Positions 50,263-59,361 are shown, counted from the stretch's first letter. The stretch is 64,000 nucleotides of DNA from JAXMAR01 sp046350295 (GCA_046350295.1 JAXMAR010000013.1:1-64000); one strand, 5' to 3'. Notes: a model not told the origin generated them from the letters alone. Numbers and translations: made by a program.

Positions 50263-51825
50263 TCACTTCGGACTGCTCTCGTGCCGCAGCACGCGGCCGG
50301 CCCGCGCCCCGGTGTACCGGCCGTCGGCGATCGTCATGACGCCGTTGACGAGCAGATAGCGCACGCCCCGGCTGTATTGATGCGGCTCATCGTAGGTCGC
50401 CACATCGCGGAATGTCTTGGGATCGAAGACGACGATGTCGGCGAAGTATCCCTCCTTCAGGTAGCCGCGCTTGGGCAGCCGGAGAATATCGGCAGGCAGG
50501 CCGCTCGCGCTTCGGATCGCCTGCTCCAGCGAGATGACCTTTTCTTCCAGGGCGTACTTGCCGATCTTGCGCGGGAATGTTCCATAGGCGCGCGGATGGG
50601 GGACGGTGTCGGTCGGCAGCTGGCTGCTGCCGTCGCTCGCGGTTGCCACGTACGGCTCCTTCATGAACAGCCGCACCTCTTCCTCGTTCATGCCGAAACT
50701 GACGACGCCGGCGCCTCCCTTCTTCTGGATCTCGAGCACGACATCGACGAGGTCCTTTTTCTCCGCCGTGGCGATGGTTTCCAGGTCCTTGCCCTGCCAG
50801 TCGCGACGCGGAGCATAGCTGGCGATCTTGAGCGTCTTCGCGCCGGCCCGGCCCTCGATGGTGGCGGCGATGGCGGCGCGCATCTTGGGGCCAAGCTTGG
50901 GGTCGTCGAGGCGCTTGAAGAAGTCGGCGTTCGTCCCTTCGCGGTACTTCGCCGGGATGACCATCGCGGCCAGGCTCGTGCTGCTCGCCGGATAGGGATA
51001 CTGGTCCGCGGTCACTTCCAGTCCGTCCTTGCGGGCCCGCCGCACCAGGGCGATCACGTCCGGCGCCTTGCCCCACGCCAACCGGCCGCTGACCTTGATG
51101 TGGGAGATGTGGACGCGGATGCCCAGGCGGCGGCAGATGGTCAGGATCTCTTCCAGCGCTTTGAAGATCTCGACGCTTTCGTTGCGGATGTGGCTGGCAT
51201 AGAAGCCGCCGTGCTTGTGGGCGATCATGGCCAGGGCGATCAGTTCCTCGGTCTTGGCGTACGTCCCCGGGTTGTAGATGAGGCCGGTGGAGAAACCCCA
51301 GGCGCCGTCGCGCATGCCCTTGTCGACCAGCGCCTGCATCTTCTTCAATTCGTCGGGCGTCGGGTCGCGGTTGACGTTGCCCATCACGTTCTCACGCACG
51401 GCGTTGTGCGGGACTTGGTGGATGACGTTGCTGCCGATGCCGATTTTCTCCATCTTGGCGAAGTAGTCGGCGACATCGACCGGCCCGAAGCCGCAGTTGC
51501 CGGTGACCGCGGTGGTGAGGCCCTGCGTCAGGTAGTTGAGGTTCGGCGACGTCGCGGGCTGTGTCATGGCGCTGTCGCTGTGGGTGTGCAAGTCGATGAA
51601 GCCGGGGGCGATGACGAGGCCGGAGCAATCGAGCACTTTCGGCGTTCCCTTCCACTTGAACTTGCCGACGGCGACGATTTTGTCCCCCTTGACCGCGAGA
51701 TCGCCCGGGCTGGCTTCCGCGCCGGAGCCGTCGACGATGAGGGCGTTTTCCAGGATGAGATCCGGCTCGATTGTCTCGACGTCGGCGCTGATGAAGAGAC
51801 AAGCGGCAAGCGCAACGGACAACAT
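50263..51825 (-). CDS. Secreted N-acyl-D-amino-acid deacylase-like amidohydrolase
   Basis: 520 residues from ATG 51825 (GGAG 10 bases upstream). Signal peptide MLSVALAACLFISA. DLILENALIVDGSGAEAS opens the amidohydrolase sandwich; the metal motif HxH is in GFIDLHTHSDS (about 78); TGNCGFG, GFYASHIRNES and VHISHIKVSGR supply further ligands, and FADIVVFDPKTF closes the fold. This is the D-aminoacylase branch, which removes the acyl group from N-acyl-D-amino acids; the exact substrate is not certain. Exported, unlike most relatives. Confidence 0.88.
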   Translation of the reverse strand: MLSVALAACLFISADVETIEPDLILENALIVDGSGAEASPGDLAVKGDKIVAVGKFKWKGTPKVLDCSGLVIAPGFIDLHTHSDSAMTQPATSPNLNYLTQGLTTAVTGNCGFGPVDVADYFAKMEKIGIGSNVIHQVPHNAVRENVMGNVNRDPTPDELKKMQALVDKGMRDGAWGFSTGLIYNPGTYAKTEELIALAMIAHKHGGFYASHIRNESVEIFKALEEILTICRRLGIRVHISHIKVSGRLAWGKAPDVIALVRRARKDGLEVTADQYPYPASSTSLAAMVIPAKYREGTNADFFKRLDDPKLGPKMRAAIAATIEGRAGAKTLKIASYAPRRDWQGKDLETIATAEKKDLVDVVLEIQKKGGAGVVSFGMNEEEVRLFMKEPYVATASDGSSQLPTDTVPHPRAYGTFPRKIGKYALEEKVISLEQAIRSASGLPADILRLPKRGYLKEGYFADIVVFDPKTFRDVATYDEPHQYSRGVRYLLVNGVMTIADGRYTGARAGRVLRHESSPK

Positions 51826-51842
51826 GTCGGATACTCCAACGT

Positions 51843-51947
51843 CTAGAGACCGCTTCACAAGCGTAGCGCGGACTTCAGTCCACGCGAATCCTCCAAACCG
51901 TGTGGACTAAAGTCCGCGCTACGAGCGGTTCTGGAACCGTCTCTTAG
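51843..51947. repeat. Intergenic inverted-repeat element with CTA(A)GAGAC ends
   Basis: Left arm 51843-51886 and right arm 51899-51947 are imperfect reverse complements; the best-matching inner part is GTAGCGCGGACTTCAGTCCAC (left) against GTAGCGCGGACTTTAGTCCAC. The ends CTAGAGAC/CTAAGAGAC resemble CTAAGAGGC at the 14351 element. It is 18 bp upstream of the amidohydrolase start. Confidence 0.65.
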
Positions 51948-51989
51948 CCTCGGTTCGCAGAACCGGCGCGGACCGAGTCCTTGCACATC

Positions 51990-53231
51990 CTACGGCGTCT
52001 TTTCGATGACAGTGTCGCGTTTCCCCTGCGCTCGGCGCACCTCCGCCTCGGCATCCGCCACGTCCGTCTTGCCTTCCAAGAGCTGGAACCGCAGCGTCGT
52101 CTCGTGCCTGCCCCCCGCCTCCAGCTTCGGCACCCGCCCCGCCTTGCGCTCCACGGCGCGGCGGTTCGGAAAGCTTGTCCCCGGCTCGATGCCGACGACG
52201 TAACCGTCCACCACGGCGCCCGTGTTCTTCCAGAGCGTCAGGTGGGGCAGCGCCTTGGCGCCATAACTCAGCAGGCAGCCGACGTCCTTCTTCTCGTTGT
52301 GCAAAAGGACGTTGACCATGTCCTTCTTGTCGGCGATCGGCTGCATCAAGTAGACCTGCTCGACGTAGCCGGGCGTGGGGCCGAGGAACTGATCGAAGCG
52401 CTCGGCGTCCTTGGCCGCGTTGGCGTTGAATGGCGTCACCTTTTCCAGGGGCGCTACCAGACGGGAACCTTTTTCCAGGAGTGGCGGGCCGAAGTTGAGG
52501 TGGTAAAGAAGCTGGAACTCGCGCTCGCCGGCGGAGCGGTTGACGACGACGTCGCGCACCGTGAAGGTGTCCGAGCCGGGCAGCGTCGAGATCTCCGTTT
52601 GCAGCTCGAAGTTGGGTCCGAAGACCATGCTCTCCTTGACGGCGCCGCGCAGCTTGATGCGGAATGGCTTGACGTTCTCCACTTCCAGGGCGACCCAGGA
52701 GGCGGGGATGTTGGCGATGCGGCCGTGTAGCGGCAGATCGATGGTGGCCTTGTCGCCGGTGTTGGTGATGATGGTGTCGGGGCCGGGCTGGCCGACGTTC
52801 TCCAGGCCGCAGCGGCAGAGCCATTCGTTGAAGCCGTCGAGCCAGCCGAGGCCGCCGCGGGCGTAGAGGTTGATGAGCTTCGGATGGACGATCTCCTCGA
52901 CGGGGGAGCGCCAGCCGAGGCGAGCGGTGCTCGGCTTCTTGCCGGAGCGATCCACGGACAGGATGCCCATGCCGCGCGTCGGGATGACGGTGATGCGCAG
53001 CTTGCCGTTGTCGAGGAGGATGAGGTCGACCCCTTCCTCCTTGCCCCCGTGGAGCCGGTTCCAGGTGACTTTCCATTCGACGGGAGAGGCGGAAGCGAAA
53101 TCGCGGCTGCGGACCGTCGCCTGCTCCCTCCACGGGACGGGACCGCCGGGGATCAGCGGGACGGTGGTCCATTTTTCCTGGGCGCTGAGCGGGGCTGCGA
53201 GAAGAGCGGGAAGAAGGAGAGCGAATCGCAT
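51990..53231 (-). CDS. Secreted DUF4432 (aldose-epimerase-like) protein
   Basis: 413 residues from ATG 53231, GGAG 6 bases upstream; signal peptide MRFALLLPALLAAPLSAQ. VDLILLDNGKLRITVIPTRGMGILSVDRSGKK, GGLGWLDGFNEWLCRCGLENVG, LPLHGRIANIPASW, LLYHLNFGPPLL and YVVGIEPGTSFPNRR follow the DUF4432 galactose-mutarotase-like pattern. Probably binds or epimerises a sugar in the periplasm. It may be cotranscribed with the downstream amidohydrolase, though the inverted-repeat element lies between them. Confidence 0.85.
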   Translation of the reverse strand: MRFALLLPALLAAPLSAQEKWTTVPLIPGGPVPWREQATVRSRDFASASPVEWKVTWNRLHGGKEEGVDLILLDNGKLRITVIPTRGMGILSVDRSGKKPSTARLGWRSPVEEIVHPKLINLYARGGLGWLDGFNEWLCRCGLENVGQPGPDTIITNTGDKATIDLPLHGRIANIPASWVALEVENVKPFRIKLRGAVKESMVFGPNFELQTEISTLPGSDTFTVRDVVVNRSAGEREFQLLYHLNFGPPLLEKGSRLVAPLEKVTPFNANAAKDAERFDQFLGPTPGYVEQVYLMQPIADKKDMVNVLLHNEKKDVGCLLSYGAKALPHLTLWKNTGAVVDGYVVGIEPGTSFPNRRAVERKAGRVPKLEAGGRHETTLRFQLLEGKTDVADAEAEVRRAQGKRDTVIEKTP

Positions 53232-53303
53232 CGGAGGCTCCGTTTTTGGCAGGTGGAGCCTGTTATAACGCAGCACGAGAGTTGCTGCGAACGAAAAAAA
53301 GGG

Positions 53304-53657
53304 TTACTTTCCGCCGACGAACGTGTCAAAGTCGTTGTGGGAGCCGATCCAGTACCACACTCGCGTCCGGCCATCCTGGTAATAGATTGCGCGGTATCGG
53401 TGCGTGATGGAAATGGACGAGCTGCCTTCCTTGTGGCTGCCCTTCTTCGTGTCCTTGAGGCGATGATGGCGCAGCGACGGGTGTTGGGGGTTCTCGGCGT
53501 AGAGCGAAAAGGCCTCTTGTGCCAGTCCTTGAACCTGGCGAGGGAGTTTCCGCATCATTTTTTCGATGCCGCTGAAATCGTCTTGGAACGGCGGCGTGGA
53601 TTTGGCTTCGTCCTTTTCCGGCGGGACGCCTTGATCGCCTTGTCTCGAGCGTGCCAT
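53304..53657 (-). CDS. RelE/HigB-like putative toxin
   Basis: Up to 117 residues. KMMRKLPRQVQGLAQEAFSLYAENPQHPSLRHHRLKDT is the helical pair and turn of RelE-superfamily toxins, and HRYRAIYYQDGRTRVWYWIGSHNDFDTFVGG is the strand pair with the WIGSHxDYD signature. ATG 53657 gives the longest frame and overlaps the upstream gene by 103 bp; ATG 53558 would give an ATGA overlap but loses part of the first helix, so the start is open. Paired with the gene at 53555-54025, probably a toxin-antitoxin module. Confidence 0.7.
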   Translation of the reverse strand: MARSRQGDQGVPPEKDEAKSTPPFQDDFSGIEKMMRKLPRQVQGLAQEAFSLYAENPQHPSLRHHRLKDTKKGSHKEGSSSISITHRYRAIYYQDGRTRVWYWIGSHNDFDTFVGGK

Positions 53658-54025
53658 AGGCGTGGGTGATCGAAGAACTCGTTATCTGGCGTCAGGATAC
53701 CCTGGGTTTCGCGGATTGCCTCTTGAAATTGATGGGTCCCCTCAACCTCGTAGCCTCTCCCGTCAAGTTCCACAATCGGCCGCTCCCATTTCTCCGCGGC
53801 CGCCAGCCAGTCGCGGTAGAGTCCGATCACCGTGGCGTCGAAGTCGGGGGGTCGGTCGGCCAAGGGAGTCGATTCTTCCAACTCGGTGATGCGGCGGAAC
53901 AGAATGAGCAGAACGGCGACCCGCTCCTCGGCCTCCCAGCAGCGCATTGCGTCGTCCGGCTCTTTCCAGCCGTTACGGCGCTCGCATTCTTTGAGCCTTC
54001 GCTTCAGATGCTCCGCCTTGGTCAT
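53555..54025 (-). CDS. Hypothetical helical protein upstream of the RelE-like gene
   Basis: 156 residues from ATG 54025, which has AGGAGG 8 bases upstream (GTG at 54034 is too close to that site). Helical and charged: AEHLKRRLKECERRNGWKEPDDAMRCWEAEERVAVLLILFRRITELEEST, then FDATVIGLYRDWLAAAEKWERPIVELDG. The end is very basic (KASRRKRTKPNPRRRSK). It overlaps the RelE-like gene, so translation is probably coupled. It could be the antitoxin, but no known antitoxin DNA-binding fold is recognised. Confidence 0.6.
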   Translation of the reverse strand: MTKAEHLKRRLKECERRNGWKEPDDAMRCWEAEERVAVLLILFRRITELEESTPLADRPPDFDATVIGLYRDWLAAAEKWERPIVELDGRGYEVEGTHQFQEAIRETQGILTPDNEFFDHPRLWHARDKAIKASRRKRTKPNPRRRSKTISAASKK

Positions 54026-54103
54026 CGTCGGCACCTCCTGGCAATCTTATTATCAGCGGTCTTCTGTCGCTTGTCAGGGTCATTCCCGATCGAGCTGCCC
54101 TTC

Positions 54104-54724
54104 TCATTTCTTACCTCGGCCAACTTCCTCATTCAACGCCGCGACGATGCGCTCGGTGACGTCAAAACTCCGGTGCACGTAGAGCGGCGTGAGAGAGCCG
54201 TGGTCCAGGCCCTTCGTCTTGCGCTCGACGTTCTCCAAGGAGAACAGCTCTTCCGCGTCTGCGTCGAGATCTCCATAGCCAAGCACCGCCGTGAAGCCGT
54301 TCTTCTCCCCAGAGCGCTTGCACATGGAGTCCAGGTCCTTGTACATCTCGATGATGTTGTCTTCCGTGAGCTTTTGCGTCCGCGTCTGGATCTCCGAGCG
54401 TAGCTTGTCGAGTCGCGCGACGTCAGCGCGAATGAGCGGTTCCAGCTTCATCCTGTCCTCCGGCGGGGTCACGGGATCGTCATGGACTGTTTGCATCTCC
54501 CTGATGCTCCGCTTGACGGTGTCCGCTTCTTTCGCGTGGTCTGCGATCAACTTGCCAAGGACTGCTTTGAATTTCGTCGCCTTGCTGTAACGCTTGAAGA
54601 CCTGGCCCACGTTGACGAAGGCCACACGCGAAGGCGCACGCGGCGCTTCCTTGTCGGTCTGCGACGGCAACATGCCGCACCAGAGAAAAAGGGCGGCCAG
54701 CACAAAGAGCGCGAAACGCTTCAT
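54104..54724 (-). CDS. OmpH/Skp-family periplasmic chaperone-like protein
   Basis: 206 residues from ATG 54724 (AAGGAGAAGGTC upstream). Signal peptide (MKRFALFVLAALFLWCG). APSRVAFVNVGQVFKRYSKATKF is the start of OmpH (VaFVn..kVf), followed by a long coiled-coil hairpin (LIADHAKEADTVKRSIREMQ, RLDKLRSEIQTRTQKLTEDNIIEMYKDLDSMC) and DVTERIVAALNEE at the end. Such proteins hold unfolded outer-membrane proteins in the periplasm. Confidence 0.85.
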   Translation of the reverse strand: MKRFALFVLAALFLWCGMLPSQTDKEAPRAPSRVAFVNVGQVFKRYSKATKFKAVLGKLIADHAKEADTVKRSIREMQTVHDDPVTPPEDRMKLEPLIRADVARLDKLRSEIQTRTQKLTEDNIIEMYKDLDSMCKRSGEKNGFTAVLGYGDLDADAEELFSLENVERKTKGLDHGSLTPLYVHRSFDVTERIVAALNEEVGRGKK

Positions 54725-54894
54725 GACCTTCTCCTTCAGGTCGAGAGATGGGGCGTCCACACCGGCAAACTACCGCACGGCGCTTGTGCGGGCAAGGCAA
54801 AGGGCGCTCGATGCGGCGCCCAACCACTCCGCGCTTGCTTTCCGCGCCCCGTCACGGCATCATAAAAACATCCCCGTCCTCGAAGGAGACCGCC

Positions 54895-55437
54895 ATGCCA
54901 AAGGAACTCACCAACTACCTCGTGGAACTGGGCATCGACAAGGTGCCCCACACGGAGAAGACCTACCTCGCCCACCTGATCGGCGTCCATCGTTTCATGA
55001 AGGACCAGGGCTGCGACGACGAATTGTGCCGGGCCGGGATGTTTCATTCGATCTACGGCACCCAGTCGTTCCAGGGCTTCAAGCTGCCGCTGGAAAGCCG
55101 CGCCGACCTGCGGCAGCGCATCGGTTCCCGCGCCGAGAAGCTCGCCTATCTCAACTGCGCCATGGACCGGCCCACCTTCGACAAGGCGCTGGAACAAAAG
55201 GTCGGCCCCTATCGTTTCCGTGACCGCATCACCGGCGAAGAAGTCGTGCTCACGCAGGACGAATTTGACGACCTGTGCCGCGTCCACCTCTACGACTGGC
55301 TCGAGCAGGCGCCGCGCTCGCGCTTTGGCTGGGACTACCGCCGCGACGCGTACCGCCGCATGGCCGAGCGCCTCGGACCGAAGGCGATCGCCGCCCTCGA
55401 ACGCACCTATCCCACGGAGGAGTCCAGCACGGCTTGA
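54895..55437 (+). CDS. DUF6817-like cytoplasmic protein
   Basis: 180 residues from ATG 54895 with GAAGGAG upstream; the open frame extends to 54748 but that part is not conserved-looking. MPKELTNYLVELGIDKVPHTEKTYLAHLIGVHRFM, GCDDELCRAGMFHSIYGTQSFQGFKL, RIGSRAEKLAYLNCAMDRPTF and TQDEFDDLCRVHLYDWLEQAP match the HD-like helical DUF6817 group as I recall it (family name moderately sure). The HxxxGxHR and FHSIYG His residues could bind metal. Followed 115 bp later by the transglutaminase fusion gene. Confidence 0.6.
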   Translation: MPKELTNYLVELGIDKVPHTEKTYLAHLIGVHRFMKDQGCDDELCRAGMFHSIYGTQSFQGFKLPLESRADLRQRIGSRAEKLAYLNCAMDRPTFDKALEQKVGPYRFRDRITGEEVVLTQDEFDDLCRVHLYDWLEQAPRSRFGWDYRRDAYRRMAERLGPKAIAALERTYPTEESSTA

Positions 55438-55552
55438 GGCGGGGCGCCAATCGCGAGCCGCGGCGTGACCCGACATTTTCATGCCGCGTCTCCGCGTGGC
55501 GCCCCTGGCGTGAGCCGTTCAATTCTCACGAGTTTCAGCCAGGGAGCCTTTC

Positions 55553-57733
55553 ATGAGATTCATGGTTCTCGTCTCCGTCCTGGCAGTCGGCTCGCCTCTG
55601 GCCGCCCAGGGAAAGCCGGCGCCGCCCTCTCGTTACAAGGAGATCGACCAGCTCGCGCTGGACACCCCGGCGGCCGTCGAGCAATCGCTCACCAAGCTCG
55701 CCGCCTACCTCAGCAAGCAGGGCAAGACTCCCGAGGAAAAAGCGCGCATTCTCTATCGCTGGATCACGGACCGCATCGCCTACGACGCCGACTCCTTCCT
55801 GGCCGGCAAGACCATCACGAGCATCGACCCGGGGCGCGTGCTCCTGACGGGCAAGACCTCCTGTTTCGGCTACGCCAATCTCTACGAGACGCTCGGCAAG
55901 CTGATGGGCCTCGAGGTTGTCACCATCCATGGCCACACCAAGGGCTACGGCTACACACCGGGCGACAAGGTCACGCGCAATCATTCCTGGAACGCGGTCA
56001 AGATCGACGGCAAATGGGGGCTTATCGACGTCACGTTTGGGGCCGGCGTCGTCGAGGCGACCAAGGGGTACTCGAAGCGCTTCGAGGACTATTACTTCTT
56101 CACGCCTCCCGAGCAGCTCATCTTCGATCACTTTCCGGAGAACCCCAAGGCGCAGATGCTGAAGGTCCCGGTCAATGTCGCGACCTATCGGAGCTGGCCG
56201 CTGGTGCGGTATCAGCTGTTCAAGGGCGGGCTCACGCCGAAGGCCATTCAGGACGCGATCGCCCGCAAGGATCTGGGCGGCCTCGTGATCCCCTTCGACG
56301 CCGTGGCCGACGGCATCGTGTTCATCGACATCCCGTTGCACAAGAACCTGGACGCGGGGGAATCGTACACGTTCAAGCTCCAGGTCCCGGTCGGGACCAA
56401 GCCTGCCGTCATTCTCAACCGCAAGAAGTTCGTCGACATGCAAAAAGTCGACGACCACTGGGAGGTCACGGTTCCAGCCGAGAAAGGCGTCTTGCACGTC
56501 GGCATCCAGTTTCCGGCCAAGGGCCCGGAATACCTGACCATCCTGGAGTACGCCGTCGGCGAGGGCAAGCAAACGATCAAGGTGGCCCTCATTCAATCGA
56601 CGACAGGCATGTTCGCGGCCGGCGAGACTTGGGTCACGGAGGCGGAGACGCTGGCGATCGAGGAGATCAACAAGGCGGGCGGCGTTCTCGGCCGGAGGAT
56701 CGTCCCCTTCCTCGCCGATCCGGAGTCCCAGCTCGCGAAGTATCCGGAAGTGGCCAGGAAGTCGCTCAAGGAGGACGAGGCGACCGTTGTCTTCGGCGGC
56801 TCGGTCGTCACGCGGCGCCATCTCATGCCCGTCTTCGAGGAGAACGAGGCGCTCTTGTTTGTCCCCGCGAACTACGAAGGCGCCGATGCCGCGAAGAACG
56901 TCATCGGCACGGGCGCCCTTCCCAGTCAACAGTTGCTGCCCGCGGTGACATGGTTGCAAAGCAAAGAGGGCGGCGAGCGGAAACGATTCTACCTCGTGGG
57001 CTCCGATTGCTCGTTCGCGCGGACGACGGCCCTGTTCTTGCGCAGCCTGAAGGGGAAGGACCTGGACTTTGTCGGCGGCCGCTACACGCCGCTCGGCCAC
57101 GAGGACTTCGCCGAAGCGGTGCGCGATATTCGGGCCAAGAATCCTGATGTTATCATCAACGCGCTTAGCGGCGCCAGCAACGCGGCGTTCTTCAAGGAGC
57201 TGACCGCCCAGGGCGTGACCGCGGAAAAGAGCGTCGTCGTTTCCTTCCTGCTGAGCGAGAACGATCTGCGCGGCCTGGAGCCCGCCGTGGTGAAGGGGCA
57301 TCTGGCCGTCGCAGGTTATTTTGAGAGCCTCGACTTGCCGCAGAACAAGCGCTTCGTCCGCGCTTTCAAGGAGCGCTTCGGCAACGAGCGCGTCGTCGAT
57401 GACGCGATGGCGAGCGCCTACACCCAGGTCCACCTCTGGAAGCTCGCCGTCGACAAGGCGAAGAGCGCGGCGGCTGACAAGGTCCGGGAGGTCCTCCTAT
57501 CGGGGGGCATCGAGTTCGACGGTCCGCAAGGGCGAACGAAGATCGATCCGAAATCGCTTCACGCCTCCAAGACGCTGCGCATCGGCCGCATCCGCGGCGA
57601 CGGGCAGTTCGACGTGATCCACGCGTCCCCCGGCGCCATCGCGCCGGATCTCTATCCGGCCATCGCCTTTCCCGGTTGGAGCGTCGACTGGACCAAGGGA
57701 GGGGTCACGCGCGGCGCGGCCGTGGCGCCCTAG
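55553..57733 (+). CDS. Secreted fusion: KY/transglutaminase-like domain plus UrtA/AmiC-like periplasmic binding domain
   Basis: 726 residues with a signal peptide (1-18). About 25-335 is a kyphoscoliosis-type transglutaminase-like peptidase: catalytic Cys in KTSCFGYANLYETL (about 102), His in TRNHSWNAVKIDGKWGLIDVTFG (about 143) and Asp (about 158), followed by the beta domain (FIDIPLHKNLDAGESYTFKL). From about 342 a type I periplasmic binding protein follows: KVALIQSTTGMFAAGETWV, LAIEEINKAGGVLGRRI, VVFGGSVVTRRHLMPVFEENEALLFVPANYEG and DAMASAYTQVHLWKLAV, close to urea- and amide-binding UrtA/AmiC. It may sense or scavenge a peptide-derived amide. No ABC transporter genes are nearby. Confidence 0.88.
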   Translation: MRFMVLVSVLAVGSPLAAQGKPAPPSRYKEIDQLALDTPAAVEQSLTKLAAYLSKQGKTPEEKARILYRWITDRIAYDADSFLAGKTITSIDPGRVLLTGKTSCFGYANLYETLGKLMGLEVVTIHGHTKGYGYTPGDKVTRNHSWNAVKIDGKWGLIDVTFGAGVVEATKGYSKRFEDYYFFTPPEQLIFDHFPENPKAQMLKVPVNVATYRSWPLVRYQLFKGGLTPKAIQDAIARKDLGGLVIPFDAVADGIVFIDIPLHKNLDAGESYTFKLQVPVGTKPAVILNRKKFVDMQKVDDHWEVTVPAEKGVLHVGIQFPAKGPEYLTILEYAVGEGKQTIKVALIQSTTGMFAAGETWVTEAETLAIEEINKAGGVLGRRIVPFLADPESQLAKYPEVARKSLKEDEATVVFGGSVVTRRHLMPVFEENEALLFVPANYEGADAAKNVIGTGALPSQQLLPAVTWLQSKEGGERKRFYLVGSDCSFARTTALFLRSLKGKDLDFVGGRYTPLGHEDFAEAVRDIRAKNPDVIINALSGASNAAFFKELTAQGVTAEKSVVVSFLLSENDLRGLEPAVVKGHLAVAGYFESLDLPQNKRFVRAFKERFGNERVVDDAMASAYTQVHLWKLAVDKAKSAAADKVREVLLSGGIEFDGPQGRTKIDPKSLHASKTLRIGRIRGDGQFDVIHASPGAIAPDLYPAIAFPGWSVDWTKGGVTRGAAVAP

Positions 57734-57824
57734 GGAATATCATCATTCTCTCCTTTTTCTTTCCTAAAATGCAGCGGTCTTTCGCTCGCGAACGATCCCG
57801 CGCTTTGCCCATCGAGGAATCCCA

Positions 57825-59240
57825 ATGATGCGCCGCCTTCTTCTATTGGCTTTCGCGACCTTGTCTTGTACTGGCCTTTCGAGTTTTGCGCAGGCGGACG
57901 ATTGGCCTGGGTTCCGCGGCGCCACGGGGGGGGTCGCGCCGGACCAGGACCTTCCGACCAAGGTGGGGAAGGACAATGTCCTCTGGAAAGTGAAAATGCC
58001 CGGCGTCGGCGCATCCAGCCCGATCGTCGTCGGCGACAAGCTCTTCCTTACCGCCTATGCCGGCTACGGCACGAACGTCTCGAAGAGCTCCTTCGGCGGA
58101 GGATTCGGCAAAGGCGGGTTCGGCAAGGGGGATTCCGGCAAGGGCGGCTTCGGCAAGGGTGGTTTCGGCAAAGGCGGCCCCGCCGATCCCGAGCAGAAGA
58201 AGCTCAAGCTCCTGGTGGTTTGCGTCGATCGCGCGACGGGCGCTGTCGCTTGGAAAAAGGAGATCGAGCCCAAGCTGCCCGAGATCAACTTCGGCGGCAT
58301 GATCAGGGAGCACGGTTACGCCACGCCCACGCCGGTCAGCGACGGCGAGAACGTCTACGCCTTCTTCGGCAAATCCGGCGTCGTCGCCTTCGACAAGAAG
58401 GGGAACGAGCTCTGGCGCAAGGACGTCGGCTCCAGCACGCATTTCATGGGGACGGCCGCCAGTCCGCTCCTTTACAAGAACCTCCTCATCGTCAACGCCT
58501 CCATCGAAAGCAAGTCGCTGATCGCGCTGGACAAGAAGACCGGCGAGCAGGTCTGGAAGGCCGCGGGGCTCGGCACCGCCTGGGCCTCCCCCGTGCTCGT
58601 CGAGGTCAAGGGAGGCAAGACCGAGGTGGTCGTCAGCGTGCCCGGCAAGATCATCGGTTATGACGCGGAGAAGGGGACCGAACTGTGGCATTGCCAGGGC
58701 ATCAGCTCCGGCGGTGGGGGCGGCGGCTTCGGCGGTTTTGGCGGCGGCTACGGCGGCACCTCCCCCAGCCCGGTCGCGCGCGACGGCGTCGTCTATGCCA
58801 TGGGGGGCGGCGGCCCCAGTCCCCAGGTGAGCCTGGCGGTCAAAGCCGGCGGCTCCGGCGACGTCACCAAGACCCACGTCCTCTGGCGCAAGAGTCTGGC
58901 GGGCAACTACGTCTCCCCGGTCCTCGTCGGCGACTACCTGTGCTGGGTCGACGGCACGCTCCAGTGCCTGAAGACGTCCAACGGCGCCAGCGCCTTCAAA
59001 GAACGTCTCTACGACGGCAAGGGTGAGTACGTCTCCGCGGTCGCCGCCGGCGCCAAGGTCTACGCCCTGACGCGCCTCAACGGCCTCTTCGTCGTCGACG
59101 CCGCCTCGAAGTTCGAGAAGCTCGACCACTTTACCTTTGACGGCGACGACAGCCCGTTCAACGCCAGCCCCGCGGTGAGCGATGGGCGGCTTTACGTCCG
59201 CTCCAACGCGTACCTTTATTGCATCGGCAAGAAGTCCTGA
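57825..59240 (+). CDS. Secreted PQQ-like beta-propeller protein with FGKGG repeats
   Basis: 471 residues from ATG 57825 (GAGGAATCCCA upstream). Signal peptide to about residue 25. WPGFRGATGGVAPDQDLP is the typical start of planctomycete PQQ-like propellers; blades contain VDRATGAVAWKKEIEP, DKKTGEQVWKAAGLG, YDAEKGTELWHCQGIS and LCWVDGTLQCLKTSNGAS. A glycine-rich loop (about 88-122) of six or seven FGKGG/SGKGG units interrupts blade 1, and a second Gly-rich loop GGGGGGFGGFGGGYGG is near residue 297. BamB-like scaffold; no enzymatic residues seen. Confidence 0.88.
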   Translation: MMRRLLLLAFATLSCTGLSSFAQADDWPGFRGATGGVAPDQDLPTKVGKDNVLWKVKMPGVGASSPIVVGDKLFLTAYAGYGTNVSKSSFGGGFGKGGFGKGDSGKGGFGKGGFGKGGPADPEQKKLKLLVVCVDRATGAVAWKKEIEPKLPEINFGGMIREHGYATPTPVSDGENVYAFFGKSGVVAFDKKGNELWRKDVGSSTHFMGTAASPLLYKNLLIVNASIESKSLIALDKKTGEQVWKAAGLGTAWASPVLVEVKGGKTEVVVSVPGKIIGYDAEKGTELWHCQGISSGGGGGGFGGFGGGYGGTSPSPVARDGVVYAMGGGGPSPQVSLAVKAGGSGDVTKTHVLWRKSLAGNYVSPVLVGDYLCWVDGTLQCLKTSNGASAFKERLYDGKGEYVSAVAAGAKVYALTRLNGLFVVDAASKFEKLDHFTFDGDDSPFNASPAVSDGRLYVRSNAYLYCIGKKS

Positions 59241-59361
59241 GTCAGCGAGTCCGCCGGTAGGTCCGGCGAGCCGAGCCGGACCTGGCCTGAACACTCGCGA
59301 AACCGTGACTTCTCCATCCGGCCCGCTCGGCTCGCGGGCCTCATCTTCTGCCGAATACCGC

